Assembly: GCA_002731275.1 (NCBI GenBank)
Contig: PCBK01000017.1
Coordinates: 1-64,000, forward strand
DNA: 64,000 bases
Source of the DNA: Deltaproteobacteria bacterium
GTDB taxonomy: Bacteria; Myxococcota_C; UBA6777
Direction of reading: 5' to 3'
Positions 16,612 through 26,600 of this stretch are shown one piece after another (positions within the stretch are counted from its first letter, which is position 1; each line of letters opens with the position of its first letter). The position numbers were made by a program, and so were the translations under genes. Below the pieces are notes generated by a model. The model ran no database searches. It saw only the letters and a list, made by a program, of their open reading frames with translations, and was not told the origin of the DNA.

Positions 16612-16775
16612 CAATCATCCCAAACAGGACGCTTGCTTTGGACGCAAGCACAACGTCCGTCGAATCAGATTTATAGCTAAGCAGCCGTATATATCGGCTA
16701 AATATCCCCTCCCCTCGAAAGATTTGAGGGGAGGGAAGTTGCGAAGCGACAGGGTGGAGAGTTTGTTGAGGTGGA
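16612..16775 (+). repeat. Family A structured repeat, isolated copy
   Basis: It has the GCAAGCACAACGTCCGTCGAA block, GCCGTATATATCGGC, a long stem CCCTCCCCTC / GAGGGGAGGG (within 16706-16735), a GAA-loop hairpin (16738-16750, with one G-U pair) and GAGAGTTTGTTGAGGTGGATG. Compared with 17401-17429 the long stem shows a T-to-C change matched by A-to-G on the other arm. Confidence 0.8.
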
Positions 16776-16822
16776 TGATTGCAAGCACACGAAGAGAAGA
16801 ATACACCTACTAGACGGGTCTT

Positions 16823-17030
16823 TCCCCCCTGTGCAACCTGTATTTTGCTCCGGTCGACAAGGGGAGCAATGCAAAGGAGAGAACAGAACCCCCTCAGTCC
16901 GACCTACGGTCGTCCGGCTCCCCCTACTCGACTTTGTCGGCAAGGGGAGCGATGCAAGCCCCCCTCAGCCTCCCTTACGGTCGGCAGTTCCCCCTTCTAT
17001 TCAACTTCGTTGGCAAGGGAAGCGATGCAT
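16823..17030 (+). repeat. Third repeat: about 71-bp tandem units
   Basis: Two clear units start at 16889 and 16960 with CCCCCTCAG, and a more diverged unit precedes them. Each unit has TACGGTCG, a run of CCCCCT, a TCGACTTTGTCGGCAAGG-like block and GGAAGCGATGCA. It is unrelated in sequence to family A and lies between family A copies. The repeats are too few and too diverged for a CRISPR. Confidence 0.65.
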
Positions 17031-17094
17031 ATCAAAGGATATATCGCGATATAAACGAAAAATCCGTGTATGTCGGTTAAAACTCAGTAGGGGC

Positions 17095-18058
17095 GGGCCT
17101 TGTGTCCGACCTCAACCATCGTATATATCGGTTGGTTGCTCCCTCCTCTCGAAAGGTTTGAGAGGAGGGAAGAGCCGAAGGCGAAGGGTGGAGAGTTTGT
17201 TGAGGCGGATGATTGCAAGTGAAGACGCAAAAAACCCACTGAAAGTTCGTAAGCAGCCGAGCTCTAAAAGGATATAGCTTGCTATATCTGCCTGGAAGTG
17301 AGGGATGATATAGGATGGTCGGGGGAGTTTGCGGAGACACAAGTGCAACGTCCGCCGGAGCAGATTTATAGCGAAATGTCGTATATATCGGGCAAATGCC
17401 CCCTCCTCTCGAAAGGCTTGAGAGGAGGGATGTCGCGAAGCGACAGGGTGGTGAGTTTGTTGAGGTGGATGATTGCAAGTGAAGACGCAAAAAACCCACT
17501 GAAAACTAGCAAGCAAAAAGGAATCCAAGGATATGGCTTGCTATATCCGCCTACAAGATAGGGATGAACTCGTGGAGTCAGGGGAGTTTGCGGAGACGCA
17601 AGTGCAACGTCCACCGGATCAGCATTCTAGTATACCCCGTATACATCGGATGAATGGTCCCTCCTCTCGAAAGGCTTGAGAGGAGGGAAGAGCCGAAGGC
17701 GAAGGGTGGAGAGTTTGTCGAGGCATATGTTGCAAAGCGCACGAAGCAAATAAGCCCGAACAGGGCGCTTGCTTTGGGTGCAAGTGCAACGTCTGCCGGA
17801 ACAGATTTTAAGCGAAATATCGTATATATCGGATGAATGGTCCCTCCTCTCGAAAGGCTTGAGAGGAGGGATGTCACGAAGTGACAGGGTGGTGAGTTTG
17901 TTGAGGTGGATGATTGCAAAGCGTACGAAGCAAATCAGCTATGAAGAGAAGCCTCTCCAGGAAGAGTTCTGTCAGTGGTAAAGCCCTAACCCCGCAGGGG
18001 TTCAAATGCGGTCCAGCGCGCTGCGCTGGTGCAACGTCCGCCGGATCAGATTTTGAGT
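17095..18058 (+). repeat. Family A structured repeat, tandem array of four units
   Basis: Long stems CCCTCCTCTC / GAGAGGAGGG lie at 17141-17169, 17401-17429, 17659-17687 and 17842-17870, spaced 260, 258 and 183 bases. A GAA-loop hairpin follows the stem: TGTCGC-GAA-GCGACA (17431-17445), TGTCAC-GAA-GTGACA (17872-17886), or GCC-GAA-GGC in the other two copies. Two units also have the GGATAT..ATATCC hairpin; the 17261 copy is the 8-bp GATATAGC/GCTATATC. The third unit lacks the GTGAAGACGC to GCGGAGACAC segment, which explains its shorter length. No gene is credible here; short open frames on both strands are by-products. Confidence 0.85.
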
Positions 18059-18099
18059 ATTTTTGTTGGAGGAGGATAGAGGGGTGAGCAGGCGAGGTG

Positions 18100-18348
18100 T
18101 TATGCGGAGCGGTAGGGTTGCCATGGGGCGTAGGGTTGTCCTTGGACACCAGCACCAGAACCACGCCAGCCATCACCACCCTGGAATTGGGTCCAGCGGA
18201 GTTGGACAGAGCTACGTTCGTAGAAATCTTTGTAAAATTTCACTTCGAGGTTGTCTTTGACACTGAATGTAGGCTCTGTGCCTTTTGCACGAAGAGCCTG
18301 AAGATAGGTTCCGCCAATGGCACCACTTCCAACGCGTCCAATCGCCAT
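18100..18348 (-). CDS. Small hypothetical protein
   Basis: The protein has 82 residues. The start is well supported, because GTAGGAGGATAAA precedes the ATG at 18348. The N-terminus (AIGRVGSGAIGGTYL) is Gly-rich, the middle is polar and aromatic (KFYKDFYERSSVQLRWTQF), and the C-terminus is Gly, Pro and Trp rich. It has no signal peptide or membrane helix. I do not recognise the family. Its 3' end lies about 40 bases from the last family A unit, so the array may have moved into its downstream region. Confidence 0.6.
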   Translation of the reverse strand: MAIGRVGSGAIGGTYLQALRAKGTEPTFSVKDNLEVKFYKDFYERSSVQLRWTQFQGGDGWRGSGAGVQGQPYAPWQPYRSA

Positions 18349-18811
18349 TTTATCCTCCTACATTGCTGCAAAGACCACCGGGTCTGTTGCGAGTCAGTTT
18401 GTTTCTATTAAGAAATCAAGATGATGTTACATATTTGTGAACGGATCATCAAGGATCTTGTGTGATTTTGGCATAGAACCAAGAAGGACACAAGAGCTGG
18501 ATCGATCGCCTTGTGTAGATTATCGGTGCAGTTGTCGAAAGGTTGCGATCTTTTTTTGGGAGCAGAAGGTCACAGAGATGGTCTTGCATTTGCGGGCGAG
18601 GCGTGGGATAACAGTGCTGCGATGTTGAAAGAAGGACAAATCCTCGCGCTGACACCGAAGCTCACCTGTTATCGTCATTTTTTTCGTTTTTTTTCTTCCT
18701 TTCATTTCAAGTCGTTAGGGTTATTTCAAAAAAAGAATTGGGTGCGTGCGATAAAAACGAGATAAGAACAAGACTAGTAAGAACAGGTACGGTGTGTACA
18801 GAGCTACTCGA
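18349..18811. other. Non-coding stretch between divergent genes, nothing recognised
   Basis: Short open frames on both strands have no ribosome binding site. A T-rich tract lies near 18675-18730. The minus-strand gene at 18100 must have its promoter in this stretch, but no clear one is seen. Confidence 0.4.
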
Positions 18812-18841
18812 TTGCGTTCACAACAAGAAGCGCAATGATAA
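18812..18841 (+). promoter_or_regulatory. Possible promoter for the barrel-metzincin block
   Basis: TTGCGT (18812-18817) and TGATAA (18836-18841) are 18 bases apart. They would give a leader of about 175 bases for the gene at 19021. The match to consensus is only moderate. Confidence 0.3.
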
Positions 18842-18882
18842 AGAGTAGATATGAAACAGATCGTACAAAGGATCACTATGCG

Positions 18883-18908
18883 CTTGCGATCAGGATCCGG
18901 ATCGCAAG
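18883..18908. promoter_or_regulatory. Perfect 9-bp inverted repeat in leader
   Basis: CTTGCGATC and GATCGCAAG flank an 8-base centre (AGGATCCG). It lies 112 bases upstream of the ATG at 19021. It could be an operator or an RNA hairpin. No T-run follows. Confidence 0.5.
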
Positions 18909-19020
18909 AACGAGTCCAATAGAGAGAAGAAAGATCATGATCAAGTTGACGCAAAACCAACACGAAAAAACTCCCCAATTGAAAAGAATCGTGCGTGGTA
19001 TTTGTTTGGAGAGAAAAGCC

Positions 19021-20046
19021 ATGAAGAAGGTATTGTTGTTGTTGTTGATGTTGTTGGTTGTGCCTTCAGTGGCGAACGCAGCACCAGGCTACAGCTTCAT
19101 TATTAATGATAGTCAATTGCGAAAAGATCCAACGTACTGGCGTGCAAAAGCACCCATGGTACCTTCCTTGGGTGTTGGTCTTGGCTTTGGTTTTCGTCCT
19201 GTCTACTACGCGCCTTCCAACGCAGAAGTCCAACCCTACATTACGTCGGGTTTGAGCATCAGCATCGGCGCTGTCGCAGCCCAATTTGGCGCACGTGGAT
19301 ACTGGAGTGACCTTCGTATGGGTGTTAGCTGGGGCTTCTCTAAAGCCCTTACCGACAACGTCGGAAGCTCCCAGTACGCACGCCTCGAATATCCAAGAGA
19401 CGTAGGTCTCAGCCTTGGAAAATCCCTGTTTGTTGAGAAGAACACAGGAATTCGCGTTGGTTTTGGTGTGAGTGGTCGCATCCCAGTGTCCCCTTCTTCC
19501 CAGTTGCGCACATTGATCACAAGCTTGAGCCCCCGCCTCTCAGCGTCCAAGACGTTCTTGGGTCGCATCTCGCTTTCTTACGGATTCGGCGTCAACTTCA
19601 ACTTCTACTTGCAAGACAGTGGTGTGTACAACCCCGACCTCGCAGGTATCCCAGGCGTCAACAATCGCTGGGGAATGAACCACTCATTTGGCTTGGGTGT
19701 TGCGATCTTGCCAAACCTGCGTGTGAGCTTTGGATTGAGCATCGGCGTAGGCTACTCATTTGCTGACAACTACACAGCAGTCGACGGTCCACAGGTCTTC
19801 GGTGCAGAGAACCTGACCCCTGCGGATCTCGCATCCTTCCCCATCAACGAAGGAAACTCATACGGAATTGGCTTTACATTGAGCTACGCTATCAACCGAC
19901 ACATCGGCTTGAGCCTCGGTTACAGCAACGGCGGTCGCCAATTCGAATGGCAATTCGATTCCCAAGGAAACAGACACTTTGTTTTACGTAACCCGTTTAA
20001 ACTCGAAAATGGCTCATTTAACTTCGGTATTCGCGGAAGTATCTAG
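19021..20046 (+). CDS. Outer-membrane beta-barrel-like protein
   Basis: The protein has 341 residues from the ATG at 19021, which has GGAG 9 bases upstream; the open frame starts earlier but lacks the signal. Residues 1-20 are a classic signal peptide (KKVLLLLLMLLVVPSVANA). The rest is a series of alternating, Gly- and aromatic-rich strands (GVGLGFGFRPVYY, SYGFGVNFNFYL, SFGLGVAILPNLRVSFGLS, GIGFTLSYAINRHIGLSLGYS). This is the look of an outer-membrane barrel. No named family is certain. It is followed after 112 bases by two giant metzincin lipoproteins, so it may help export or anchor them, which is inference only. Confidence 0.75.
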   Translation: MKKVLLLLLMLLVVPSVANAAPGYSFIINDSQLRKDPTYWRAKAPMVPSLGVGLGFGFRPVYYAPSNAEVQPYITSGLSISIGAVAAQFGARGYWSDLRMGVSWGFSKALTDNVGSSQYARLEYPRDVGLSLGKSLFVEKNTGIRVGFGVSGRIPVSPSSQLRTLITSLSPRLSASKTFLGRISLSYGFGVNFNFYLQDSGVYNPDLAGIPGVNNRWGMNHSFGLGVAILPNLRVSFGLSIGVGYSFADNYTAVDGPQVFGAENLTPADLASFPINEGNSYGIGFTLSYAINRHIGLSLGYSNGGRQFEWQFDSQGNRHFVLRNPFKLENGSFNFGIRGSI

Positions 20047-20158
20047 AGTCGACAGCTCTCAGGAGGACAAAAAGAACATTGGAACGTAGAAGACCCATCG
20101 ATGTATTGGCGAAGGTCATAAGGACTTTCGATTGGCAGTCGTGAAGGAGGAACTGGAG

Positions 20159-23100
20159 ATGAGAAGACACCTCACCGTGGTGTTGCTCACACTAGCAAGC
20201 ATGTTCCTGTCCAGCATAGTCGTAACAGGCTGTGCTTACAGGCGAGCAGACCGCAGTCTTGTTCAGCCGCTTGCGTTGAGCAAAAAGCAATTTAAAGGTG
20301 AATGGTACTACATGAAGACGGTCTACGAAGCACCCTTTGAGTCAGGGTTCTTCAACGGCCAGGGCGGTTGGCCACTTGGTGCCAAGATCCGTTGGGAGAT
20401 CACAGAGCGTTACCTGTACGCATTTAACGCTTCCCCCAACGTCCGTAACACTGATAGCGAATTGACTCCATTGGCAGCATGGCCAATCACAAGTCACTTC
20501 GATATCAAGCCCGCCATCAACTATATGACAGGCGAGCCCTCGAACGTGATCATCGAGGAGCGACGTGATGGTCTTCCCTGGTATCAGCGTAAGTACATGC
20601 GCGTTATGTGGGAAAGACAATCATTGTCCGACTGGACAGACATCTTCCAGACATACTACAAATGGATGGGTGTTGTTCGCGTTGAGCCCGCAAACTACGT
20701 TGCACCACAGAAGGTGGAGATGTCTTCAGACTACATGACTTTTGTGTCTGATGACCTGATCACCAAGATCTACGACAGCTACTACAACATGGTGATCAAA
20801 GAGATCCCCATGTCATCGTATCGTGTTCGTACTCGCCACGCCTTCAGAAAGGTCAAAACATCCACGTACTCCCCCAAAGAGTACAACGATGCCATGTTTG
20901 CGAAGTTTGGTAACTTCCGTACGACTGTCGTCCGATACAACCAACAACGTGGTATCGTCGACTGGAGTTACAAGTTCTACGCAAGTCGCCACAACGTCGC
21001 GACCCAAGAAGAGCTCGACAAATACGCAGCCGACAACACGCCAGAAGATCAGCAAAAACCCAAGCAGGTCGTCTACTACCTCTCCCCAGACTTCCCCGAG
21101 GAGTTGATGGAAGGTGTGCGTAAGGTCGAGAAGGGTTGGAACGAAGCATTCCAACACGCGCTGCAGCGTAAAGACCAGGTCTTCGAGATCCGTTGTAACG
21201 GATACAAGATGATGGACGGAAAAGCTGAGTGTGACGCAGCCAAAACAGGTATTCGTCGCGACCTTGGTGATCTCCGCTACAACTTCATCTGGTGGGTTAA
21301 TCCTCCACAAGCAGGTGGTCTTCTCGGTTATGGTCCCAGCCTCGCGGACCCAGATACTGGTGAGATCGTTCACGGCTCCGCTTACATCTACGGTGCTCCC
21401 CTCCGTCAGATCGTCGACTCCTACATGGTCCTCTACGATATGACAACAGGCCGTTATAAGAGTGAAGACATCCAAAACGGTGTCGAATACCTCAACGCAG
21501 CCTTTAACCTGAACAACAACTTGCCCCTCGCGTTGCCCAATGGCTCCACGCAGAAGGCTATCAACCCCACAGTGACAGGACCCAAAGTCCGCACACTGAA
21601 TACACCCGCGAAAATCCTCACGCGCATCAAAAGCCCTGGGTACTTGCAACGTATGCTGCAAGTGAAAAAAATCGATCAGGCTTCCATCACTGCAAGCCTC
21701 TCTATGATCGACAACCACCCACTCGCAAAACAAACATTGATGCACGATGAGATGGTACAGCTCGCATTCCCAGGTCTCGACCCTTCAGCAGTCCTGACGA
21801 ACTCAGATGCGAAGGTCCAAGAGATCCTCAACCGCTACCACCCCGTCGAGATGTTGAAGCCACACCGTCTGCGTGACATGCTCAACACCTTCCTCGCGCC
21901 ATCCAAAATGAACATGTACATGGCCGACTACTACGACGATGTAGCGCTGCAATCGTTCTTCAAGTACCACATCCAAAAGAAAACGCCTCGCAACGAATTG
22001 CGTAAGCGTATCATGGAGTTCTTGTTTGTCTCTGTCACCGCTCACGAATGTGGTCACACGCTCAGTTTGACACACAACTTCAAAGGCTCAACTGACGAGT
22101 ACAACTACCACGACTCCTACCACGATCTCGCGAAAGACGGAAAAGTCAAATGTCAGGACGACGACAAATGTCCTCCCGACATGAAAGTTCCCGCTTCAAC
22201 GAGCAAAGAAGACATCACAGCAGTCCAACGTTTCTACCGAAACGCTTCTATCATGGACTACGCTGGCGAATACTATGACGACACACTCGGTGTAGGTAAA
22301 ACTGACAAAGCAGCGATCGCATTCATCTACGGTGGATTGGTCGAAAAAGCAGTCAGTGATCCTCGCGAGCAAGGTGAGTTGATCAAATGGAGCGTCGAGG
22401 TTGAGCGTAAAAACCAAAACCCCAACGATCCCCTGAAACTCCGTCCCTTCCGATTCTGCTCTGACTACCGCGTCGGCCAGGATCCCCTGTGTCAACGTTG
22501 GGACTCCGGTCCAGGCGCAGTCGATATCGTCCAACGTATCATCAAAAGTTACGATCGTACTTACCCACTTCGTTACTTCCGTCGTGGACGTCGTAGCTAC
22601 AGCATGAACGCTGCGTTCTACCGCAACTTCTTCGGGTTCCAACATATCGCGAGTATTTACCAAGACTGGACATACCGCGTTATCACACAACCCGGTTACA
22701 AGAAGACCAAGGACTTCGAAGATAAACTCCAGGCGATCCAAACAGGTTTCCAATTCTTCACAAGAATTTTGACCACACCACGTGTTGGACAGCACGAGTT
22801 TGACAAGATCTCCCAAACATGGCAGCTCAGCGCGACAAGTGAAGACATTCACCGCGTCAAAGTGGACATCCCAGTGGGTGTTGCACGCTACATGTTTAGT
22901 ACCGTCCAAGACGGTTACTACGGAATCTTCCGTCTCCGACGTTCAGGTTCATTGTATGACAAATTGTTGTCCCTCATGTCGATGTCGATTCGCTCTTGGG
23001 GTTACTACAACAACGACGTCAACTGGATTTATACCAACTTCTACGATCTGTTTACAGAAGATACAACAGAGCTGTTCCAACAAGGTATCTCCAGTGTTTG

Positions 23101-23623
23101 GAAGCCAGACAGTCCACTGTTGTTTAAAATGGAAGTGGAAGAAAACGGCAAGAAGATCCAAGCGCCCATCGAACCAGGTTGGCACCCCTTCTTGCAGTAC
23201 AACAGTATGATTTACGGACTCGCGTTGCTCAACAACCAACTGTCTGATCGTACATTCCAAAACTTCATGCGCGTTGGTATTGAAGGTAGCGGTAAATCCT
23301 GGACACCACCAGGCTCCAAAACTGTCACCTGTCCTGACATCAACAGCGTCACCAAACACTACAGTTGCAAATCCGCTCCCGTACTCTGTTTCATGAACGC
23401 ACAAAAGACACGTACCTACTTCGGTGTTCAAACAGAAGCAAACAACAGCGTCTCTTGGCAGCTCGTCAAGCGTGGCTGTGAGCTTGCTGAAGAAGTCGAG
23501 TTGTTGCGTAATAATACAGCGAACGTCGAGCGTTCGGACATCGAACGTAAAGAGAATGAGCTTCGTCTGCTTGAGACCGTACTCACCTACATGCAGTACT
23601 ACGTCTCGATCTATGGCGGTTGA
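20159..23623 (+). CDS. Giant metzincin-type zinc metalloprotease lipoprotein, copy 1
   Basis: The protein has 1,154 residues. The ATG at 20159 has GAAGGAGG 8 bases upstream. The signal peptide ends in a lipobox (VVTGC), so it is lipid-anchored. The zinc site is HECGHTLSLTH at 629-639 (HExxHxxxxxH), with a later Met-turn SIMDYAG. This fits the zinc-dependent metalloproteases with an EcxA/pappalysin-like catalytic part (DUF5117/DUF5118/Met-zincin group). The long N-terminal half (QFKGEWYYMKT, YYLSPDFPEE) and C-terminal half are shared with the next protein. A short Cys-bearing segment near residues 1058-1082 is absent from the paralogue. The likely role is peptide-bond cleavage outside the inner membrane. 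Confidence 0.88.
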   Translation: MRRHLTVVLLTLASMFLSSIVVTGCAYRRADRSLVQPLALSKKQFKGEWYYMKTVYEAPFESGFFNGQGGWPLGAKIRWEITERYLYAFNASPNVRNTDSELTPLAAWPITSHFDIKPAINYMTGEPSNVIIEERRDGLPWYQRKYMRVMWERQSLSDWTDIFQTYYKWMGVVRVEPANYVAPQKVEMSSDYMTFVSDDLITKIYDSYYNMVIKEIPMSSYRVRTRHAFRKVKTSTYSPKEYNDAMFAKFGNFRTTVVRYNQQRGIVDWSYKFYASRHNVATQEELDKYAADNTPEDQQKPKQVVYYLSPDFPEELMEGVRKVEKGWNEAFQHALQRKDQVFEIRCNGYKMMDGKAECDAAKTGIRRDLGDLRYNFIWWVNPPQAGGLLGYGPSLADPDTGEIVHGSAYIYGAPLRQIVDSYMVLYDMTTGRYKSEDIQNGVEYLNAAFNLNNNLPLALPNGSTQKAINPTVTGPKVRTLNTPAKILTRIKSPGYLQRMLQVKKIDQASITASLSMIDNHPLAKQTLMHDEMVQLAFPGLDPSAVLTNSDAKVQEILNRYHPVEMLKPHRLRDMLNTFLAPSKMNMYMADYYDDVALQSFFKYHIQKKTPRNELRKRIMEFLFVSVTAHECGHTLSLTHNFKGSTDEYNYHDSYHDLAKDGKVKCQDDDKCPPDMKVPASTSKEDITAVQRFYRNASIMDYAGEYYDDTLGVGKTDKAAIAFIYGGLVEKAVSDPREQGELIKWSVEVERKNQNPNDPLKLRPFRFCSDYRVGQDPLCQRWDSGPGAVDIVQRIIKSYDRTYPLRYFRRGRRSYSMNAAFYRNFFGFQHIASIYQDWTYRVITQPGYKKTKDFEDKLQAIQTGFQFFTRILTTPRVGQHEFDKISQTWQLSATSEDIHRVKVDIPVGVARYMFSTVQDGYYGIFRLRRSGSLYDKLLSLMSMSIRSWGYYNNDVNWIYTNFYDLFTEDTTELFQQGISSVWKPDSPLLFKMEVEENGKKIQAPIEPGWHPFLQYNSMIYGLALLNNQLSDRTFQNFMRVGIEGSGKSWTPPGSKTVTCPDINSVTKHYSCKSAPVLCFMNAQKTRTYFGVQTEANNSVSWQLVKRGCELAEEVELLRNNTANVERSDIERKENELRLLETVLTYMQYYVSIYGG

Positions 23624-23670
23624 TCATGAGAAACAGAATACAAATCCTCTTCGGACGGAAGGAGTATAAA

Positions 23671-26600
23671 ATGGCTACCCACCGAAAAAAGTTGTCCCTG
23701 GTGCTCCTATTTTTGGGCGCACTAGTACTTGGGGCTTCAGTGGGAACAGGCTGTGCCATTCAGCGAGGTGAACGCAGTGTCGTTCAACCTCTCGCGCTGA
23801 GCAAGACCCAATTTCAGGGTGAATGGTACTACCAAAAAACAATCACTGAAGCGCCATATGACGCACCTGGCGTATTTATCGGATCGACCTCCACTGGTTA
23901 CAAGATCCGTTGGGAAATCACAGAGCGTTATCTTTACGCTTTCACCACACAACCAAACGTCCGTAACGCGGACTCCACAGTTGCACCAGTCGCGGCGTGG
24001 CCCATCATCGGTCACTTTACGATCCGCCACCGTATCAACTACTCCACAGGACAGCCCTCAAACGTTGTCTCTGAGGACTACATTGATAAGCCCTGGTATC
24101 AACGCCCACACTTCCGCGTTGCTTGGGAACGTTCCTTCATCACAGACTTCTCTAGTTCCTTCTGGATCTACAGAATGTTCGGATATGTCGTAGGCGAAAG
24201 ACCCGTCAACGTACGTCCCGAAAAAGTCCGCATGTTGAAAGACTACATGGACTTTGTCACAGAAGAAGTCATCAGCCCAGGCGTCGGCGCACTCATTGGA
24301 AAACTCAACACTTCCATGCCAGTGTCCGCATACCGCATCAAGTACCGTCACTCGTTCCGCAAGGTTGGTAAGTCCACCTACACACCACAACCCATGAGCG
24401 ACGATCAATTTGAAAAATTCGGATTCTTCCGTACAGCGATCATCAACAACCACATCGACCGTGGTCTCGTTGACTGGAGCTACCAGTACTATGCAAACCG
24501 ACATAACGTCGCGACACAAGCAGAGCTGGATAAGTACGAAGCCGACAAAACTCCTGAAGCAGATCGCAAACCCAAGCAGATCGTCTACTACCTCTCACCG
24601 GACTTTCCCGAGAAGTACAAAGACACTGCTCACCTGATCATGGAAGACTGGAACAAAGCGTTCCAAAACGCGCTGGGTCGTAAAGATCAAGTCGTCGTCC
24701 TCCACGAAAATGACTTCGGTCTGCCTGAAGGACAAAAGCGCGAAATCGGTGATATCCGATACAAGTTCCTCTACTGGGTCGCGAAACCCATCTCCATGGG
24801 ACTGCTCGGATATGGACCTAGCTTCGCAGACTACGACACTGGTGAGATCATCTCCAGCGCCGCGTACGTCTACGGTGCAGTCGTCGACCGCGTCGTCAAC
24901 CGCTTCATGCTTTACTACGATATGGTCAAAGGAACCTATACCGACGAAGAACTTCGTAACGGTAAAGATTACCTCGACATCATCAACAACTTCGGCAACA
25001 GCACAAACGGAACAAGCCAACCTCTGACCGCCAAAAATGGCGTGAAGATTATGCCCCCTGCATACAAAGGCTTTGACATCCAAAAAGCTCACAACTACGT
25101 GCACACTGCTGAATTTAAGCACAAAACACAGCTGCTTAAGAAATTGGACCGCACCGCGATCCAAGCGCGTATGTCAATGCTCGACAACAAACCCCACCTT
25201 CAGTGGGCGATGATGAGCGATGACATGTTGCGTGGCCTGTTCCCACAAACAGAGCCCGCTGCACTTCGCCAATCAAACAGCGACACAGCGCGTAACATCC
25301 TTGAGTCCTACTTCAACCCTGCAAAATTGACTCGCATCACGGGTCTTCGCAAGTTGATGAATGACGCAGATGAGTTCTCCAAGCACAACGCAATGCTCGC
25401 TAACTACGTTGACCCTGCGTTGCAAAAGTTTGTCGTCGCCAACAAAAACCTCAGCCGCTCCGAGCTCGCTGATAAGATGGCACGCATGATCTTCCGTGGT
25501 ACAGAAGCACACGAGATCGGTCACACACTTGGTCTTCGCCATAACTTCTCCGCTTCCGCTGATGAGCCAAACTACTTCCCCGAGTACTTTGAGCTTCAGA
25601 AAAAGCAAGGTGGAAATACTCCAGGTGATGACAAAGACAACCGTCACTCGTGGTTCTACATGTACTCATCTATCATGGACTACCACGGTGAAGTCTATGG
25701 TGATGCAGTCGGTATCGGTAGTTATGACTACGCAGCGATCCGCTATGGTTATGCCGGAAAACTCGAACTGGATAACACAGATGATTTGACACAGTATGTC
25801 AAAAAGGTCGCTTCAGCGTTCAAAACAACTGAGTACTACAAAGATCTCTACACAGAACTCAAGATCGAAGAGAGCGCACTGAAAACAAGCAAAGGTCTCG
25901 ATGGTCAAACCATCTTCGACGCCAACCAGAGCTTGCTCAAGGTTACAGGTGTTAAAGCAGATGGCTCCACCACTTTGATCATGAACTTGACCGCTGATGA
26001 CCTCAGTGGACGTCGTGCACTTCAACGTATCAAGGCGATGTTCAACATCATCCCCCAAGATGCACGTCTCTTCGCAGATGGTTACCTCTTCATCGATGAT
26101 GGAAAGACACCTCTGAAACGACGCTTCTACCGATTCTGCTCTGACGAGCTCGTCGGTCAAAACCCATACTGTAACCGCTTCGACTCCGGTTCCAACCCAC
26201 GCCAGATCGTCGACAACATGATTCGTCGATACGACGGTGTGTACCCACTGGTGAACTGGAGCCGTGGACGTCGTTACTTCCGCTTGGGTTATGGATACCT
26301 CTCCTACCTGATCGGTCGTTTCCGTGTTGTCAACGACTTCTATCAAAACTGGATGTTCCGCGTCATCAACGAAGCCAACTTCGACGGTAGCGCTGAGTAC
26401 TACAACCAGCTCGCTGCGATCTCCAAAGGTCTCGGCTTCATCAGCCGTGTCATCCACACGCCTGAGCCAGGAAACCACGTCCTCGACACCGATCAAAATA
26501 TGTACGTTGCGTCGCCCACCAAAACGGCCAACAACATTAACATCCCCATCGGTATCGGACGTTACTTCTACAGCCGTCTGCAACAAGATGAGCTTGGCCT

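Noticed and set aside
16771-17919. Several short open frames across the repeat island on both strands
   Set aside because: They follow repeat boundaries, share translated pieces because the DNA repeats, and have no ribosome binding sites.
17095-18058. Possible CRISPR array
   Set aside because: Units are 183-260 bases and differ in length, and there are no short identical repeats with unique spacers and no cas genes.
18437-18978. Short open frames upstream of the barrel gene on both strands
   Set aside because: No ribosome binding sites, low complexity, and one overlaps the inverted repeat leader.
20813-21745. 310-residue open frame on the minus strand
   Set aside because: It is antisense to the first metzincin gene and has the low-complexity look of a shadow frame.
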